Positions 20,641-32,289 of a stretch of DNA of 64,000 nt are shown piece by piece (the stretch's first letter is position 1; the number at the start of each line of letters is the position of its first letter). The stretch covers positions 930,001 to 994,000 of the forward strand of contig LR990041.1 of assembly GCA_905147135.1 (NCBI GenBank), in the 5' to 3' direction. The notes under the pieces were generated by a model. The model was not told the origin of the DNA and ran no database searches. It worked only from the letters and a program-made list of their open reading frames with translations. The position numbers and the translations under genes were made by a program. The stretch is from Blastobasis lacticolella (Eukaryota > Arthropoda > Insecta > Lepidoptera > Blastobasidae).

Positions 20641-20713
20641 TTAATGGCCGAAAAAAGGTACATAAACACCGTAGATTATGAGGGCGCCTGAGAGCGCCAA
20701 ATATAGTGATAAG

Positions 20714-23700
20714 TTTTAGAACTTTCTTTGTGTGAATGCCGGATTATCTCTTTAAGGTTTTAGATTATTTCTCTGTATCCGAGTCAAGGTCTTGTGATGT
20801 AGAGAACTGTATACAATATGTTTCCGCTTACGGTAATCCATTAACCATACTAACACAAAACATACGTAGTGTCTTTCGAAATTTCGACAACTTTACCGCA
20901 TTCCAACAGTGACTAAACATTGCCTGTGATATCATTGCTTTAACCGAATGCTGGCTAAATAACCAATACAATGTGCCTATAATGGAAGGCTACAATCAGT
21001 ACAATAGTAAAATAAATTACAATCAGAATGACGGGGTAGTGGTTTACATTAAATATACTTTGGGTGTGACCGTTGAAGAACCCAATATGAGAGATTGTAA
21101 TCGAATTCTTATCAAAATTGGCACAGATGTTGCTATACTGGCCTTATACAGGCCACCTTCTTTTAGGCAAACAGATATATTTATAGAGTCATTAAACGAG
21201 ACACTACATAGTTTATCATCTTTCAAAAATATAGCTCTGGTGGGAGACATAAACTTGAATATACGTCCAGAGTGTTCAGATGCAGCTGGTCACGAATATC
21301 TTAATCTGTGTTATTTTCATGGCTTACTTTCAGCGCACCCATCAGAGCGGCTCTTGTTTGGACCATATCATGCTTAAATCGAATCTTCAATCAATTGTAC
21401 TAGTGACTAACTCCACAATAACCGATCATAATGCTGTACTACTAACCTTAAATCTTAAGACACCTAAAGTATGTCAAACAAAAACATTCGCCAAGTTAAA
21501 TGAAAATAAACTTGAAAACGATTTATATAATATTGACTTAAGCCCAGTTTACATTTCTGCTGACGCGAATAGTAGTATGCCTTACTTAATAAAAACCGTG
21601 CAGCAAGCTATTCAGAATAGTACAAGCTATGTAAAATCGAGCCACAAAAATTACAATATAAAACCTTTGATCACGCCAGGTCTCATCCGCTGTATGAAAC
21701 ACAGAGATAAATTGCGCAGTAAGGCAAAATCAAATCCGCATAACTTAACATTACAACTGTCATACAAAATGAATCGGAACTTTTGTAATGATATTTTAAA
21801 AAAAGTTAAAAATAATTACGATAAAAGTTAATTAGACAAAGCCGGAACAAATAGTAAAATGATTTGGAAGTACATTAAAAAAGTTACATACACGTCAAAA
21901 CAACATGAGTCGTCTTCAGGTTTACTGCAGTCGGTCCCACATGGCATCTACAAACACTGTCAATAGTTATTTTGTGAACGTAGGAAAATCCTTAGCAGAA
22001 CAAATGCAGAACAGGACATTCCATACCCCGATTAATACCCCGCTGCTTGTAACACATCTTCAAACTCATTTGTGTTGCTGGATACTGACACCAAGAAGGT
22101 AGAAAGTATCATCATGAGCATGAAAGATGACTGTGCGATAGGGTGGGATGGCATATCTAACAAAAAGAAATAAAATATACTAATTCCACCTCTAACCCAT
22201 ATTTTTCAACAATGTTTGGCTGAAGGCATTTTTCCATAATGTCTGAAAAAACCTCTAGTTGTTCCTGTACACAAAGCTGGAAGGAAAGATGAAGTTTCAA
22301 ACTATAGGCCAATTTCTTTATTGCCCGCTATTTCAAAAAAATTAGAGAAAATTATAAATAGCAGGCTAGTGCTGTACCTAGAAAACAAATCAATGTCATC
22401 GAAAAAGCAATTTGGTTTCAGATCCAAATTGTCAACTGCCGATGCTGTACACCATTTAACAGACTACTTAGCCTTTGAACTTGATAAAGGTATACCGCAC
22501 CTTACAGAATACCGCAGCTAAACAATACTCTTTTAAATAGTATTGTGTTTCTGCCGGTGAGTAAGGTTTCTAGAGCTCCATGGGGTGGGAATTTGGGGAA
22601 CCGTGGCTTTAGCAGTGGAGGGATATTTGCCTTTTGCTGCCAGAGTAACGTGTTATAGAGGTGGGCAACGCATTGGCGATAGTCTCGGTGTTGCTAATGT
22701 CTATAGGCAGTGGTGACCACTTTCCAACAGGTGGCCCGCTTGCCTGTTTGCCTATCGTAAGACATAAAAAAAAATGTCATCCTGTGGGAGTATTTATTGA
22801 CCTTGCCAAAGCATTTGACACAGTCTACGTCATTATTCTTTTGCATAAGCTTGAATCTTTAGGAATTAGAGGTACTCAGCTTAAACTTTTTGCCAGCTAC
22901 CTAGATGAGCAATGTGTTAAAATAGACAATGTGGTCAGTGCTGATCAGAAAAATACTAGTTACGGAGTTCCCCAAGGAAGTATCTTGGGACCTACTCTAT
23001 TTTTATTTTATATAAACGACCTCTGCAACCTTCATTTAGACAAGGGCACAGGGATGATACTGCCCTCCTTTTCTCGGCAAGTTCGAAAGAGGAAGCCTAC
23101 GAATATGCACAGAGGGGTTTTAATGTTGTAAATAACTGGCTACAGCAACATCTACTAACATTAAATGTAGAAAAGACCAAATATATTAAGTTTTCCATGC
23201 GTAAATCCAATCCTGATCAAACAATTCCGAAGCTGTACCTATGCCCATTACTGTGACCTTTTGACCAACGAGTGTAAAATAAAATAGCAAGAACAATTAA
23301 AATTAAATATTTGGGTGTAATAATTGATGAAAATCTGACATTTAAATGGCATATTGAAGCACTCTGCGGCAGAATCCGTAAATTAATATATTTTTAAAAA
23401 ACTGCGATCTATTCCTAACTTTAAGCTAATAAAACAGGTTTATTTCTCACTTTGCCAATCAATATTAACCTACTGCATTACGTCGTGGGGTGGGGTAGGT
23501 AAAACGTTATTAATAAATATTGAAAGAGCCCAGAGAGAAGTTGTAAAGGTTTCTACTTTTCGTCCCTTCCTCCATCCAACGGTGTTGCTGTATAAAGCTT
23601 GTAATGTATTAACTGTAAGACAATTGTTTATATTACACACGGTACTAAAACAACACTCAGCCCTCCCATATAGCACGGAATTTATTAAAAAAAGACGGAA

Positions 23701-23839
23701 TTATATTGTTTGCCCTCAAAATGCAACAAAACATATGTTCTCATCAAGGTTTTACATGTTCCTTGGACCGCTTCTCTACAACAGATTAAATAGAAAATTA
23801 CGTCTGAATTGTAAGAAAATTGTTCAAAAAGCTCTCTAA
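20714..23839 (+). pseudogene. LINE ORF2 (endonuclease-RT), decayed and interrupted
   Basis: Endonuclease pieces ILTQNIRSVFRNFDNF, LTECWLNN, ALVGDINLNIRPE, SCLDHIMLKSN; RT pieces RPISLLPAISKKLEKII, QFGFRSKLSTADAVHHL, VGVFIDLAKAFDTVYVI, YGVPQGSILGPTLFLFYIND; C-terminal LLYNRLNRKLRLNCKKI. Stops and frameshifts throughout, and a 280-bp repeat B splits the RT. 3' end near AATAAAAC at about 24132. Confidence 0.85.
22494..22772 (+). mobile_element. Repeat B (LINE 3'-end-derived retroposon) in LINE RT
   Basis: Begins CACCTTACAGAATACCGCAG, ends GTGGCCCGCTTGCCTGTTTG then CATAAAAAAAA. Splits the RT between LAFELDKG and VGVFIDLAKAF. Confidence 0.85.
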
Positions 23840-24243
23840 AAGATGTCATATGAAGATACAGAGAAATTACTGTTAGTTCTAGGTTAATTTAGTATAAAAT
23901 ATCGATTATATTATAATTATAAACTTTTATTCTTTTTTACTTATGTTTACTTCTGTATAATTAGTCATTGTTTCATGTTAAATTTTCGCCTATTGTACTT
24001 TTTCGACGTTTAATTTTTCGCCTGAAACACAGGGTATCCTAGTTCAGGCAATTTAGTTATTATTAATTACCTTTAAAACATATTATTCTAGACGTTAAAA
24101 TTTAATGTAAATGTATCCCATAAGATTTAATGAATAAAACATTTTTATTTATTTATTTAATTGCATCAAAATGGCGGCCTGCTATCGGAGATCGGCGGCA
24201 CGGCTGTATTCCTGCGTATAGCCATGTATGGCAGCACACCCAC

Positions 24244-24371
24244 CTTAGCGTGCGTCCGGTCGGCGTCGGCCCTGGCCTGGTGCGCGGCGGCGCGCTCGGC
24301 CCGCAGCGCGCGCTCGGCCGCCGCGCCCGCCGCGCGCAGCCCCTCCGCCTCGTTGCGACTGTTGCGCCAGC
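24244..24371 (-). CDS. Exon 6 of the coiled-coil protein gene
   Basis: Seen: 128 bases, acceptor TTGGGCTACAG, donor GTGGGT after AAG; two bases in (completing the Gly from exon 5), phase 0 out. About 42 residues, very Ala/Arg/Glu-rich (RNEAEGLRAAGAAAERALRA), typical of a long helical coiled coil. Codons are strongly GC-ending, unlike the flanks. A plus-strand reading frame over the same bases is only a shadow. The 3' end of the 19-24 kb LINE and one inverted-repeat arm lie 50-90 bases beyond the donor. Confidence 0.8.
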
Positions 24372-24574
24372 CTGTAGCCCAAGACCATTCTTTATAGTTA
24401 ATTGTTTTTACACTTAATTGCCTTCACCGCTCATCAAAGGTCTTCTCGGCTTATCAAAGGTTAGCTGGATGAAATCCCGTTGTGGGATAAGCTCGACTTT
24501 GCATTATAAAGTGTATTTTTATTTCCTGTAATGTTATAAATTGATGCAATAAAGAGATTACATACATACATACA

Positions 24575-24880
24575 TACCAAAGATAGATAGATAAATTCTT
24601 TATTGCCCACACAAGAATTCGAGAATCCGAAACGTTGTGACAAAAACCGTAACTATTTGTGGGCAATGGCGGTCTTATCGCTGCAAGCGATCTCTACCAG
24701 GCAACCTTTGTGTAAAGAACCGCTCGATACACAGGCAAGTCAACAACATGGTCTTATACAAGGGAACTTACACATAATACAAGGTATAAATATACATCTA
24801 CATGCGAATATACACATATAACAAGACTAAAATATATATAGACAATACACCTACATTAACTACATAAAAATATTCAATAT
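24575..24880 (-). repeat. Dispersed repeat I, longest copy
   Basis: Starts AGATAGATAAATTCTTTATTG; reads as the complement of a LINE 3' end. Other pieces at 1-195 and 10815-10915. Confidence 0.65.
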
Positions 24881-25184
24881 AGGACGTCAATATTCATTTG
24901 ACAGTCGAAAGGAGATGCTTGCGTAACTTTGCTGTAAAGGTGTGTAACAATATTTACGGGGCTCCAGCGGTGAGTGTTCAGGCATTTTGACTCGGCATGG
25001 TTTTGGCACGCGGGCCGAAATGACTGATGCATGGAAATTACTATTTTTCCTCGGCAGTCAAAAATGTCGGGGAAAAACATTTTTTTAAACGCGGGCCCAA
25101 ATGTAAGAGGAAAAATAATAATATTAATTAATCAGGCGTTTCGGCCCGCGAGCCACAACCAGACCAGAATTTACAGCCTATGTG

Positions 25185-25375
25185 GTGTGTGGTAACGTGC
25201 CGCCTCAAATAATAGCACCACCCCATCTCTTCTCGTGGGTGTCGTAAGAGGCGACTAAGGGACAAACCCGAAAGATGGGCAGCAGCATCTTTCTAGGTAC
25301 ATTTATATCTACTGCACTGCGATCGCCAACCCGCCAAGCGTGGCGATTATGGCCCCTATTTATGGAGAAGGAGGG
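25185..25375 (+). mobile_element. Repeat A-like retroposon
   Basis: ATAGCACCACCCCATCTCTT, GTGGGTGTCGTAAGAGGCGA, GATGGGCAGCAGCATC and CAACCCGCCAAGCGTGG identify a subfamily related to repeat A. Confidence 0.65.
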
Positions 25376-25394
25376 ACTCTTTATGATGAACTGA

Positions 25395-25600
25395 TTTTTC
25401 AGGAAACCAGATCATCGCAGATGGACGTGGGTTAGTCCCGATGGTGTCACAAAAAATGAGATAGACTTCATCCTATCTACGAAACGGCATATATTCAATG
25501 ATGTCTCGGTGATCAACAGCGTTAAAATTGGCAGTGATCATCGCTTGGTAAGAGGCATTGAATATCAATCCACAGCTAGAAAGACCGAGATTAATGAGGT
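25395..25600 (+). pseudogene. RTE-type LINE endonuclease fragment
   Basis: Open stretch FFRKPDHRRWTWVSPDGV, KNEIDFILSTKRHIFNDVSV, KIGSDHRLVRG: the conserved endonuclease C-terminal part (WxSPDG..NEIDFI and SDHRLVR) of RTE-clade LINEs. Confidence 0.8.
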
Positions 25601-25622
25601 CCACGCTCTGGCCTATACCCAT

Positions 25623-25819
25623 TCCCGGGGTTCGATTCCCGGCCGGGCAGAAATTGAAATGATGAATTTTAATTTCTGTTACGGGTCTGGGTGTTCTTTG
25701 TATAATAAGTATGTATTTAAAAGTATTTAAGTAGTATATCAGTTATCTAGCAGCCATAGTACAAGCTTTGCTTAGTTTGGGGCTAGATGGCGCTGTGTGA
25801 ATATGTCCACGAATATTTA
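25623..25819 (+). mobile_element. SINE C, 5'-truncated
   Basis: Begins inside the B box (GGTTCGATTCCCGGCCGGGC) and runs to the GATGGCGCTGTGTGAATATG end. Directly abuts the RTE fragment. Confidence 0.85.
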
Positions 25820-26055
25820 TATATTTATTTATCCAAATCCAAAACCCCGAGAGCTTTCCCCCGAAATTTTAACGTGAAGGAGTAATAAACATTCAAACGT
25901 CCATCCATCAATACAAACTTTCGCATTTTATGTAGGATAGTATTAGTGGTATTATTTGGATTGGTCCCTTATCAGTACTCAGCTCACGGTATGCGCGTAC
26001 GTCGGTCGCGGAGTATCTTTTAAAATATAAACAAATAAATATGCTTAATGCTTAG

Positions 26056-26394
26056 ACAATTCACACAGCGCCATCTAGCCCCAAATTAAATAAAGCTTGG
26101 TACTAGATAACTGATAAACTACTTATATACTTTTAAACCATGCCGTGTGGTGTCCGGCAGAGTAGAATAGCACCAACCCCTTACACTCGTGGGTGTCGCA
26201 CAAGGCGACTAACGATTTCGAGGCATAAGATCTACAAGTCTCCGTAAGCTAAAAAATGTGGCGACAACCTCCCCTTTCGTGGGAGAGGCCCTAAGTCCTG
26301 CAGCGGACTTTTACGGGCTGTGATGATGATACTTTTAAATACGTACTTATAATTATTATACATATAACATCCAGACCCGTAACAGAAATAAAAA
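26056..26394 (-). mobile_element. SINE C interrupted by repeat A
   Basis: 26056-26137 and 26329-26394 are two halves of one minus-oriented SINE C. Confidence 0.85.
26138..26328 (+). mobile_element. Repeat A with 11-bp target duplication
   Basis: ATACTTTTAAA at 26127-26137 and 26329-26339. Element starts near GCCGTGTGGTGTCCGGCAG and ends GGGCTGTGATGATGAT. A short trinucleotide tail and variable-length duplication fit RTE-type LINE mobilisation. Confidence 0.88.
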
Positions 26395-26407
26395 TTCAAT
26401 CAATTAA

Positions 26408-26662
26408 ATAAACCACAATATTCTTTTAAATAGTTTTGTGTTTCTGTCGGTGAGTAAGGTTTCCAGTTCTCCATGGGGTGGGAATTTGGGAAACCGTGGC
26501 TTTGGCAGTGGAGGGATATTTGCCTTTTTGCTGCCATAGTAACGTGTTATAGAGGTGGGCAACGCATTGGCGATACTCTCGGTGTTGCTAATGTCTATTG
26601 GCAGTGGTGACCACTTTCCATCAGGTGGCCCGCTTGCCCGATTGCCTACTGTATGAAATTAA
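26408..26662 (+). mobile_element. Repeat B copy
   Basis: CAGTGGAGGGATATTTGCC, GGTGGGCAACGCATTGG, CATCAGGTGGCCCGCTTGCC and a final A-run. Confidence 0.85.
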
Positions 26663-26929
26663 AAAAAAAAACACTCAAGTCGTCAAAAATATGTGGGTAA
26701 TTTAGTGATAGGTGCCTACGCGCGTATCATATATTGTCATTTCTCGGTATAGCTACGTCAAACCGACGTACAGTACAGTACAAAGCGGTAAATACACACA
26801 CATCTGCTAGTTTCGGCACGCGCGTAGCACGCGTGCGACAGAGGCTATATTCCTCAACCGATCATTGTACGCACGTATTACCTATACCTACCTGACGGTA
26901 CAGCATACGCTGCCATAGGCACTAACAAC

Positions 26930-27363
26930 TAGAGGTGCGCGGATCCGTTATATTCATATAACATAACGTAACGTTATGCTATTAAAAAACATTATGTTAT
27001 TTTTAACGTTATAATATAACACCCTAATATAATTTTATGTACCGTATAACGGTCGCCGTTGTTCAGTTTGTATTATAATTTACAGTTGATTTAGTACCTT
27101 GGGGAACAGAATCGTATATAAAATGTATTATTAATCAATAGGTATATTTGTATTACCACGTACAAACATTAGTTTTGCGACTTTCGACGACATTAAACGC
27201 ATAGATAACAGAATATAACAGAAAAAATAACACAACAATATTATGGTTATCTTGTGTTATAATATATTAGTAGCAGAAAATATTATGTATTAATATTAGG
27301 TGTTATAAGTATATTTTTATACCGTTATAATATACCCGTTATCTAATATAACGAACACCTCTA
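26930..27363. mobile_element. hAT-type MITE (434 bp), AT-rich
   Basis: Ends TAGAGGTG and CACCTCTA are inverse. Flanks CTAACAAC (26922-26929) and CTAACGAC (27364-27371) are an 8-bp duplication with one change. The interior repeats GTTAT/ATAAC strings. Confidence 0.82.
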
Positions 27364-27384
27364 CTAACGACACAAATTTTTTTT

Positions 27385-27660
27385 TCTTTATTTTTTATTG
27401 CCTGGGCACTGGGACCGGCGGTCCACCTGATGGAAAGCGGCCACCGTCGTCCAGGTCATCCATGCCATCCAGGCCATCTGCAACGTAAGGGGCCGGATGC
27501 GGTGCCGGCCTTTGAGGTACTTGTAGACGTGCCTTTTGAAGAACCCCATGTTATAGTGCAAAGGAAAAGCTTCGGGATCCCGGGAGCTCGTTCCACATCT
27601 TGCATGTGCGCGATAAAAAGGCTCGCGAAGCCCTTACTTTAGTTGGATGCCAGGCATCTA
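27385..27660 (-). repeat. LINE 3'-end fragment F
   Basis: GGTCCACCTGATGGAAAGCG and GCCGGATGCGGTGCCGGCCT recur inverted at 38110-38215. Reads as the 3' end of a LINE on the minus strand. Confidence 0.6.
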
Positions 27661-27767
27661 GATGGATGAATTCGATGCCATCGTCAGAGGATGCGGTCGT
27701 CACAGTCTATAACAGGTCACTACCGGTGTTAGGCCCTCTCCCTCCAAAGGGAAGGTTTATTTCCATA

Positions 27768-27955
27768 ATTTCCACGCTCCAGGCGGGATGGAGATCGCAG
27801 TGTTAAAAATTTAACAATGGAAAACGCTGCTGCCCATTTTCCAGACTACGGAGACTCTAGATCTTTTGCCTCGAAATCATTGGACGCTTTGTACGACACC
27901 CACGAGTGTAAGGGGTTGGTGCTATTCTACTCTGCCGGACACCACACGGCTAACG
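27768..27955 (-). mobile_element. Repeat A, partial
   Basis: GAAAACGCTGCTGCCCATTT, GTACGACACCCACGAGTGTA and GCCGGACACCACACGGC, complement of the repeat A 5' two thirds. Confidence 0.8.
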
Positions 27956-28009
27956 CTGGTATTTACGATCATGCATAAGAGATCGTTGTAAGCTAACACA
28001 AACGACCAC

Positions 28010-28362
28010 ACTCATGAATAGGGACCACGTTCTGTGGATTTGCAAGCGTTTAAGAGAGGTAGGGCATAGCGGGGGTATCTCGTTCGAATTGGAGCTGCCC
28101 GACTGGGGAAGTACCTCCACCTTACAGAATATCGCAGCTAAATAATACTCTTTTAAATAGTATTGTGTTTCTGCCGGTGAGTAAGAACCGTGGCTTTGGC
28201 AGTGGGGTGGCATTTGCCTTTTGCTGCCAGAGCAACGTGTTATAGAGGTAGGCAACGCATTAGCGATACTCTTGGTGTTGCTAATGTCTATAGGCAGTGG
28301 TGACCACTGTCCATCAGGTGGCCCGCTTGCCTGTTTGCCTACCGTATGACATAAAAAAAAGG
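28010..28362 (+). mobile_element. Repeat B, longest copy
   Basis: Extends about 100 bp further 5' than the other copies (GAGCTGCCCGACTGGGGAAG), showing that B copies are variably 5'-truncated like LINE copies. Confidence 0.75.
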
Positions 28363-28529
28363 TATAATAAGACAACGATAAGTCCGAATCGCATTAAAAA
28401 AAATCTCTGGATGGCAACTTATGCCATGTCTTTGATTCGTCATAGAACATAAAATAATAAAGTTCAAAAAAGTCATAAAGAATTTGACTGACTTGAAAAA
28501 TATTATTAAGGCGATTGGCACATTGGGAC

Positions 28530-28800
28530 GCAGCACCGCACGGTGGCGCGCGTGGCTGCGGATCCGCATCACCGTACGTTTCCATAGACAACTCCAAAGC
28601 TGCATTTCCATAGACCACTCTATAGGTCGACAACTTAACTGGTGTATCGCCTGCGGTATGAGAGGGGCAGAATGGGTGACGTCATGTGACGTTTCGAGGC
28701 TGAGCGCGGGGACGCGGGGCAGGGAGCACAAGGGACGTTTCTCAGTGCGCCCGCGCCCCGCGGACTCCGCACAGCGCGTTTGGTTATTTTGTTACGGACT
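28530..28800 (+). repeat. GC-rich dispersed repeat J, with inverted copy at 29775-29910
   Basis: GGTCGACAACTTAACTGGT, ATCGCCTGCGGTA and GCGGGGACGCGGGGC are shared with the complement of 29775-29910. Confidence 0.6.
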
Positions 28801-28933
28801 CTCGGAATAACGCACACGAGGTTAATTTACCGATGATAAATCCCGAGTTGGAGGGTTTAAAATGTTTGCTAAAAAATAAATAGAAGCACAGGGGTTTCCA
28901 AAGTGTGCACCGTGGAGAGGAAAGAGGGGCACT

Positions 28934-29364
28934 GTGAGGCGCTCCCATATTCTTGTCTCGAAACTAAACTTAGATGTTCATATGCACACATCAAGTCATC
29001 ATCATATCAGCCGTAAGATACCCACTGCTGGGCATAGGCATCCCCAGAGGTCCCCACAAAGGGTATTGCGCCTTCCGCATTCAGCTACACCTGCGATCTT
29101 TACCAGATCGTCGGCACACATAGTGGGAGGCCTACTCACTCTGTGTCTTCCGGTACATTTTCGCCACTCAAGAACTTTCCTGCCCCATAGGCCATCTGTT
29201 CTGCGAGCTATGTGCCCTGCCCGCTTGGCAATCTTTCGAGATATGTCGGTGACCTTAGTTTGCTTGCGGATCTCCTCATTCCTGATTCGATCGCGCAATG
29301 ACACTCCAAATATAGCCCTTTCCATCGCCTTTTGAGCGACAGTGAGTTTTCTTATAATGCCCAC
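28934..29364 (-). pseudogene. RTE-type LINE ORF C-terminus and 3' end
   Basis: Open on minus: AMERAIFGVSLRDRIRNEEI, KIAKRAGHIARRTDGLWGRK, WRKCTGRHRVSRPPTMCADD. This is the conserved C-terminal tail of RTE-clade RT proteins, ending within the CCCACTGCTGGGCATAGG 3' region. Confidence 0.82.
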
Positions 29365-29387
29365 AGTGAGCCATAAAAAAAATATAC

Positions 29388-29712
29388 GTAGACCCTCTAT
29401 TGGTCACCACGCGAAGGTTCGAAAGAACGTTTTTCGCTCGTACGATTCGGATGTAGAACTCCCAGCCACAGTGTTTCCTTTGGACTATGACATGGGATCG
29501 TTCAAGAGGTATATTGAGGTATCTTGAGGTATCGGTAACATGTTTATTAATGTTTATGACATCGTCGTATTGGGTTGACCTGTAAAGGCGATGTATTTGT
29601 GTATGATTAAATAAATAAATAAATAAATCTTCAGAGGTGGGCAACGCATTGGTGACTGGTGTTGCTGTTTTCCATAGACGGCGGTGACCAGTTTACATCA
29701 GGTGGCCCAGGG
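29388..29712 (+). pseudogene. Truncated Jockey-type LINE 3' copy
   Basis: 29388-29520 nearly repeats 16480-16612 and 29632-29712 resembles 16615-16700; between them is an unrelated piece ending in (AAAT)n. Confidence 0.75.
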
Positions 29713-30027
29713 TTTCTCGTGTCGGGATATTATACTTAATCTTGGAACAAGTTCGGGCATAATCTCGTGTGCATTCTTTTTCCGAGAAAGAAAATGCTCA
29801 CTGCCTCGCGCCCCGCATCCCCGCGTTCATTCACGAAAAATCACCCTCCCACCTACCTACCTCGCCTACCGCAGGCGATATACCAGTTAAGTTGTCGACC
29901 TATAGTGTTACCAGATTGGGCCCTTTATTCGTCATTCTGGCGAAATTTGGAAATACGTGTAAGTTTTATATTGTTTTATACATATACAATCAAAAAATTA
30001 GGAATTTTCCAAATTGTTATAATCGTG

Positions 30028-30222
30028 TTCGTTTCCCGGCCGGGCAGAAATTGAAATTATGAATTTTAATTTCTGTTATGGGTCTGGGTGGGTTATGTAT
30101 AATAAGTATGTATTTTTAAAAAAGTATTGACGTAGTATATCAGTTATCTAGCACCCATAGTACAAGCTTTGCTTAGTTTGGGGCTAGATGGCGCTGTGTG
30201 AATTAGTCCATAAAAATTTAAT
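30028..30222 (+). mobile_element. SINE C, 5'-truncated
   Basis: From CCCGGCCGGGCAGAAATTG to GATGGCGCTGTGTGAATTAG. Confidence 0.85.
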
Positions 30223-30515
30223 ATTTCTTTATTTTATTTTTAATCTTTTCATAAAATTATATTATTTAAGCGAAAAATAATTTGAGAACTGAGTAACGGA
30301 ACACCTATCTGACAATCCTGGAGACCTCACTTAACAGCAGCGGCCTATTTGACGCCTTTTTATGTAGACAGTACAGCGCCAAAAACTTATGTGACCCGTA
30401 GCCCGACCGCCTAATATTCGAATTGAACGTCGCCCTCTTCTAGCAATAGGATAATTTTACAACATTATTATCAGTTTAGAGCAAGTATATACATAGAGCA
30501 AATATATATATTCGA

Positions 30516-30765
30516 CGACCTAAGTGGTTCAGTGGTCAACATGCCGGTCTGCCACGCAAGAGGTCCCGGGTTCGATTCCCGGCCGGGCAGAAATTGAAAT
30601 GATGAATTTTAATTTCTGTTACGGGTCTGGGTGTTCTATGTATAATAAGTATGTATTTAAAAGTATTTAAGTAGTTGATCAGTTATCTAGCACCCATAAC
30701 ACAAGCTTTGCTTACTTTGAGGCTAGATGGCGCTGTGTGAATTTGTCCACGATTATTTATTTATA
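30516..30765 (+). mobile_element. SINE C, full length
   Basis: Complete tRNA-Gly-like head with A box TGGTTCAGTGG and B box GGTTCGATTCC, body and 3' end CCACGATTATTTATTTATA. Confidence 0.9.
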
Positions 30766-31064
30766 TATGATGGGCAAGTATTCAGATGTACTACTACTTT
30801 AGATTATAGTCAGAATGCGATGCATTTCGATCATGATTGTGATCGACTTCAATTTATTTGTCAGTTTGACGAATTAGTCCGTGGTATTGTTGCTTCCACA
30901 TGAAAGAGAGAAAAAAGAGATAATGAAACGAAAAATACGCGGCTATACGAAATATTCTCAAGGAACGAAAGCTTGTGATAAACAAATCACTAGTAGTCGT
31001 GGGACTTCTGGTAAACAGACTCATAGGAAAAAGAGATCCAAGATCAGTACTTTCCAAGTGATTA

Positions 31065-31148
31065 CATTTTCCAAGTTTGACATCTGTCATCCGAAATGTA
31101 GGTCTCAACGAGTACTATCATTTCTCTTTAGGGACTAGTGTTCTACTA
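31065..31148 (-). repeat. Single unit of the 7-kb satellite
   Basis: TTTGACATCTGTCATCCGAA, CAACGAGTACTATCATTTCT and ACTAGTGTTCTA. The palindrome has one change (TGACATCTGTCA). Confidence 0.75.
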
Positions 31149-31299
31149 GGATCAAGAATCAAATGGATATGACAAGCGCGTATACCCGAAAGGGACAGAC
31201 TCAAAGTACCAGTGTTGCAACCTTTACCAAAATTTTGCCCCAAAATGTTTAGAAAATCCCCTATCATGTAATAGGCTAGATATGAGACAGTATATAGTA

Positions 31300-31985
31300 A
31301 TAAATTTTATCTACACTTATAGCGTAATGTTCCAATTTCATATTCGAAAACAGTTGTTTAATGGATACACTATTTTCACGCGTCTATAAAATTAAAAAAA
31401 AATACTTTTCGATACAGCATTTCCCATACTAATTTCATTACAGCTGTAACGTAAAATAACTTTTTTATGAAACACTTTTACTTTTTAAATTTTTGTCAGG
31501 CGCCGAAATGCGAAATGCGACGGCGAAATGTAGGCTGAATACCTAAATGTCTTTGACAAATTCAAAATTCGAAATCAAAATTTAAATTTTCCTGTTTATA
31601 TTTGTGTGTAATTATTTTACCGCTAAACAGATTTTTTTTTTATAATTGTTGTAATTTGTGTTTGAGAGTGTTTTATCTTGTTTGAAGCAAATAATAGATA
31701 AATGTGAAAGCAGTGAAGTGAATTACACTCCGTTTGATATCCTCGAGGCGTCGATACAACAGAACTGACTCGCAGCTTACTTCTAGCAATGTTGAGAAAA
31801 TTATAGGTACGAAATTTTAATATGAAAATACGAGTGTAGATAAAGTAGTGTATGCAACTGCATATAATTAGGTATTAAAACACTCGTGTCAAACTATTAT
31901 CATACTCGGCTACGCCTCGTATTATAAACAGACACTCATGTTTTAATACCCCCTTTTATATGCCAGTTGCATAAACTACTATACT
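31300..31985 (+). repeat. Dispersed repeats M2 and M
   Basis: 31300-31800 matches 11655-12180; 31818-31985 matches 3541-4075 without its 285-bp insert. Confidence 0.75.
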
Positions 31986-32289
31986 AGAGTGCGCGTCATA
32001 ACGAATAAATACCTTACAACTAAGATAATTTATCAGTGCCACAGCAGGTATCCCTAAAACGCTTGAAACCTGGACAAATAAAAAGTACCATAAAATGCCG
32101 GACTGAAGTTTGACTTAACTTATTCCCAATTTGGTCAAACAGCGATATGAGATTTTTTTGTTGGTCGCAATTGCAATTGTGCAGATTGACTGCATTGTGC
32201 CTATTTTAAAAATAACTGTTTTAACCTCTAACCTATTATCTGTTTACCAATACTAAATAAATTCGTATTACAATTCCCCGGGCACTCAC

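Larger units (their letters stand above)
19233..24192. repeat. 34-bp inverted repeats flanking the 19-24 kb LINE
   Basis: 19233-19266 and 24159-24192 are inverse copies matching at about 29 of 34 positions, with a common core AATTGCATCAAAATGGCGGC. They bracket the LINE exactly, suggesting insertion into, or use of, a hairpin element. Confidence 0.65.

Noticed and set aside
24161..24397. Plus-strand Ala/Ser/Arg-rich frames near 24.3 kb
   Set aside because: Shadow of exon 6 on the minus strand, which has both splice sites and matching phases.
30560..30595. Apparent tRNA-Gly genes at the SINE C heads
   Set aside because: Acceptor stem does not pair and each is followed by the same SINE body; these are pol III-type SINE heads.
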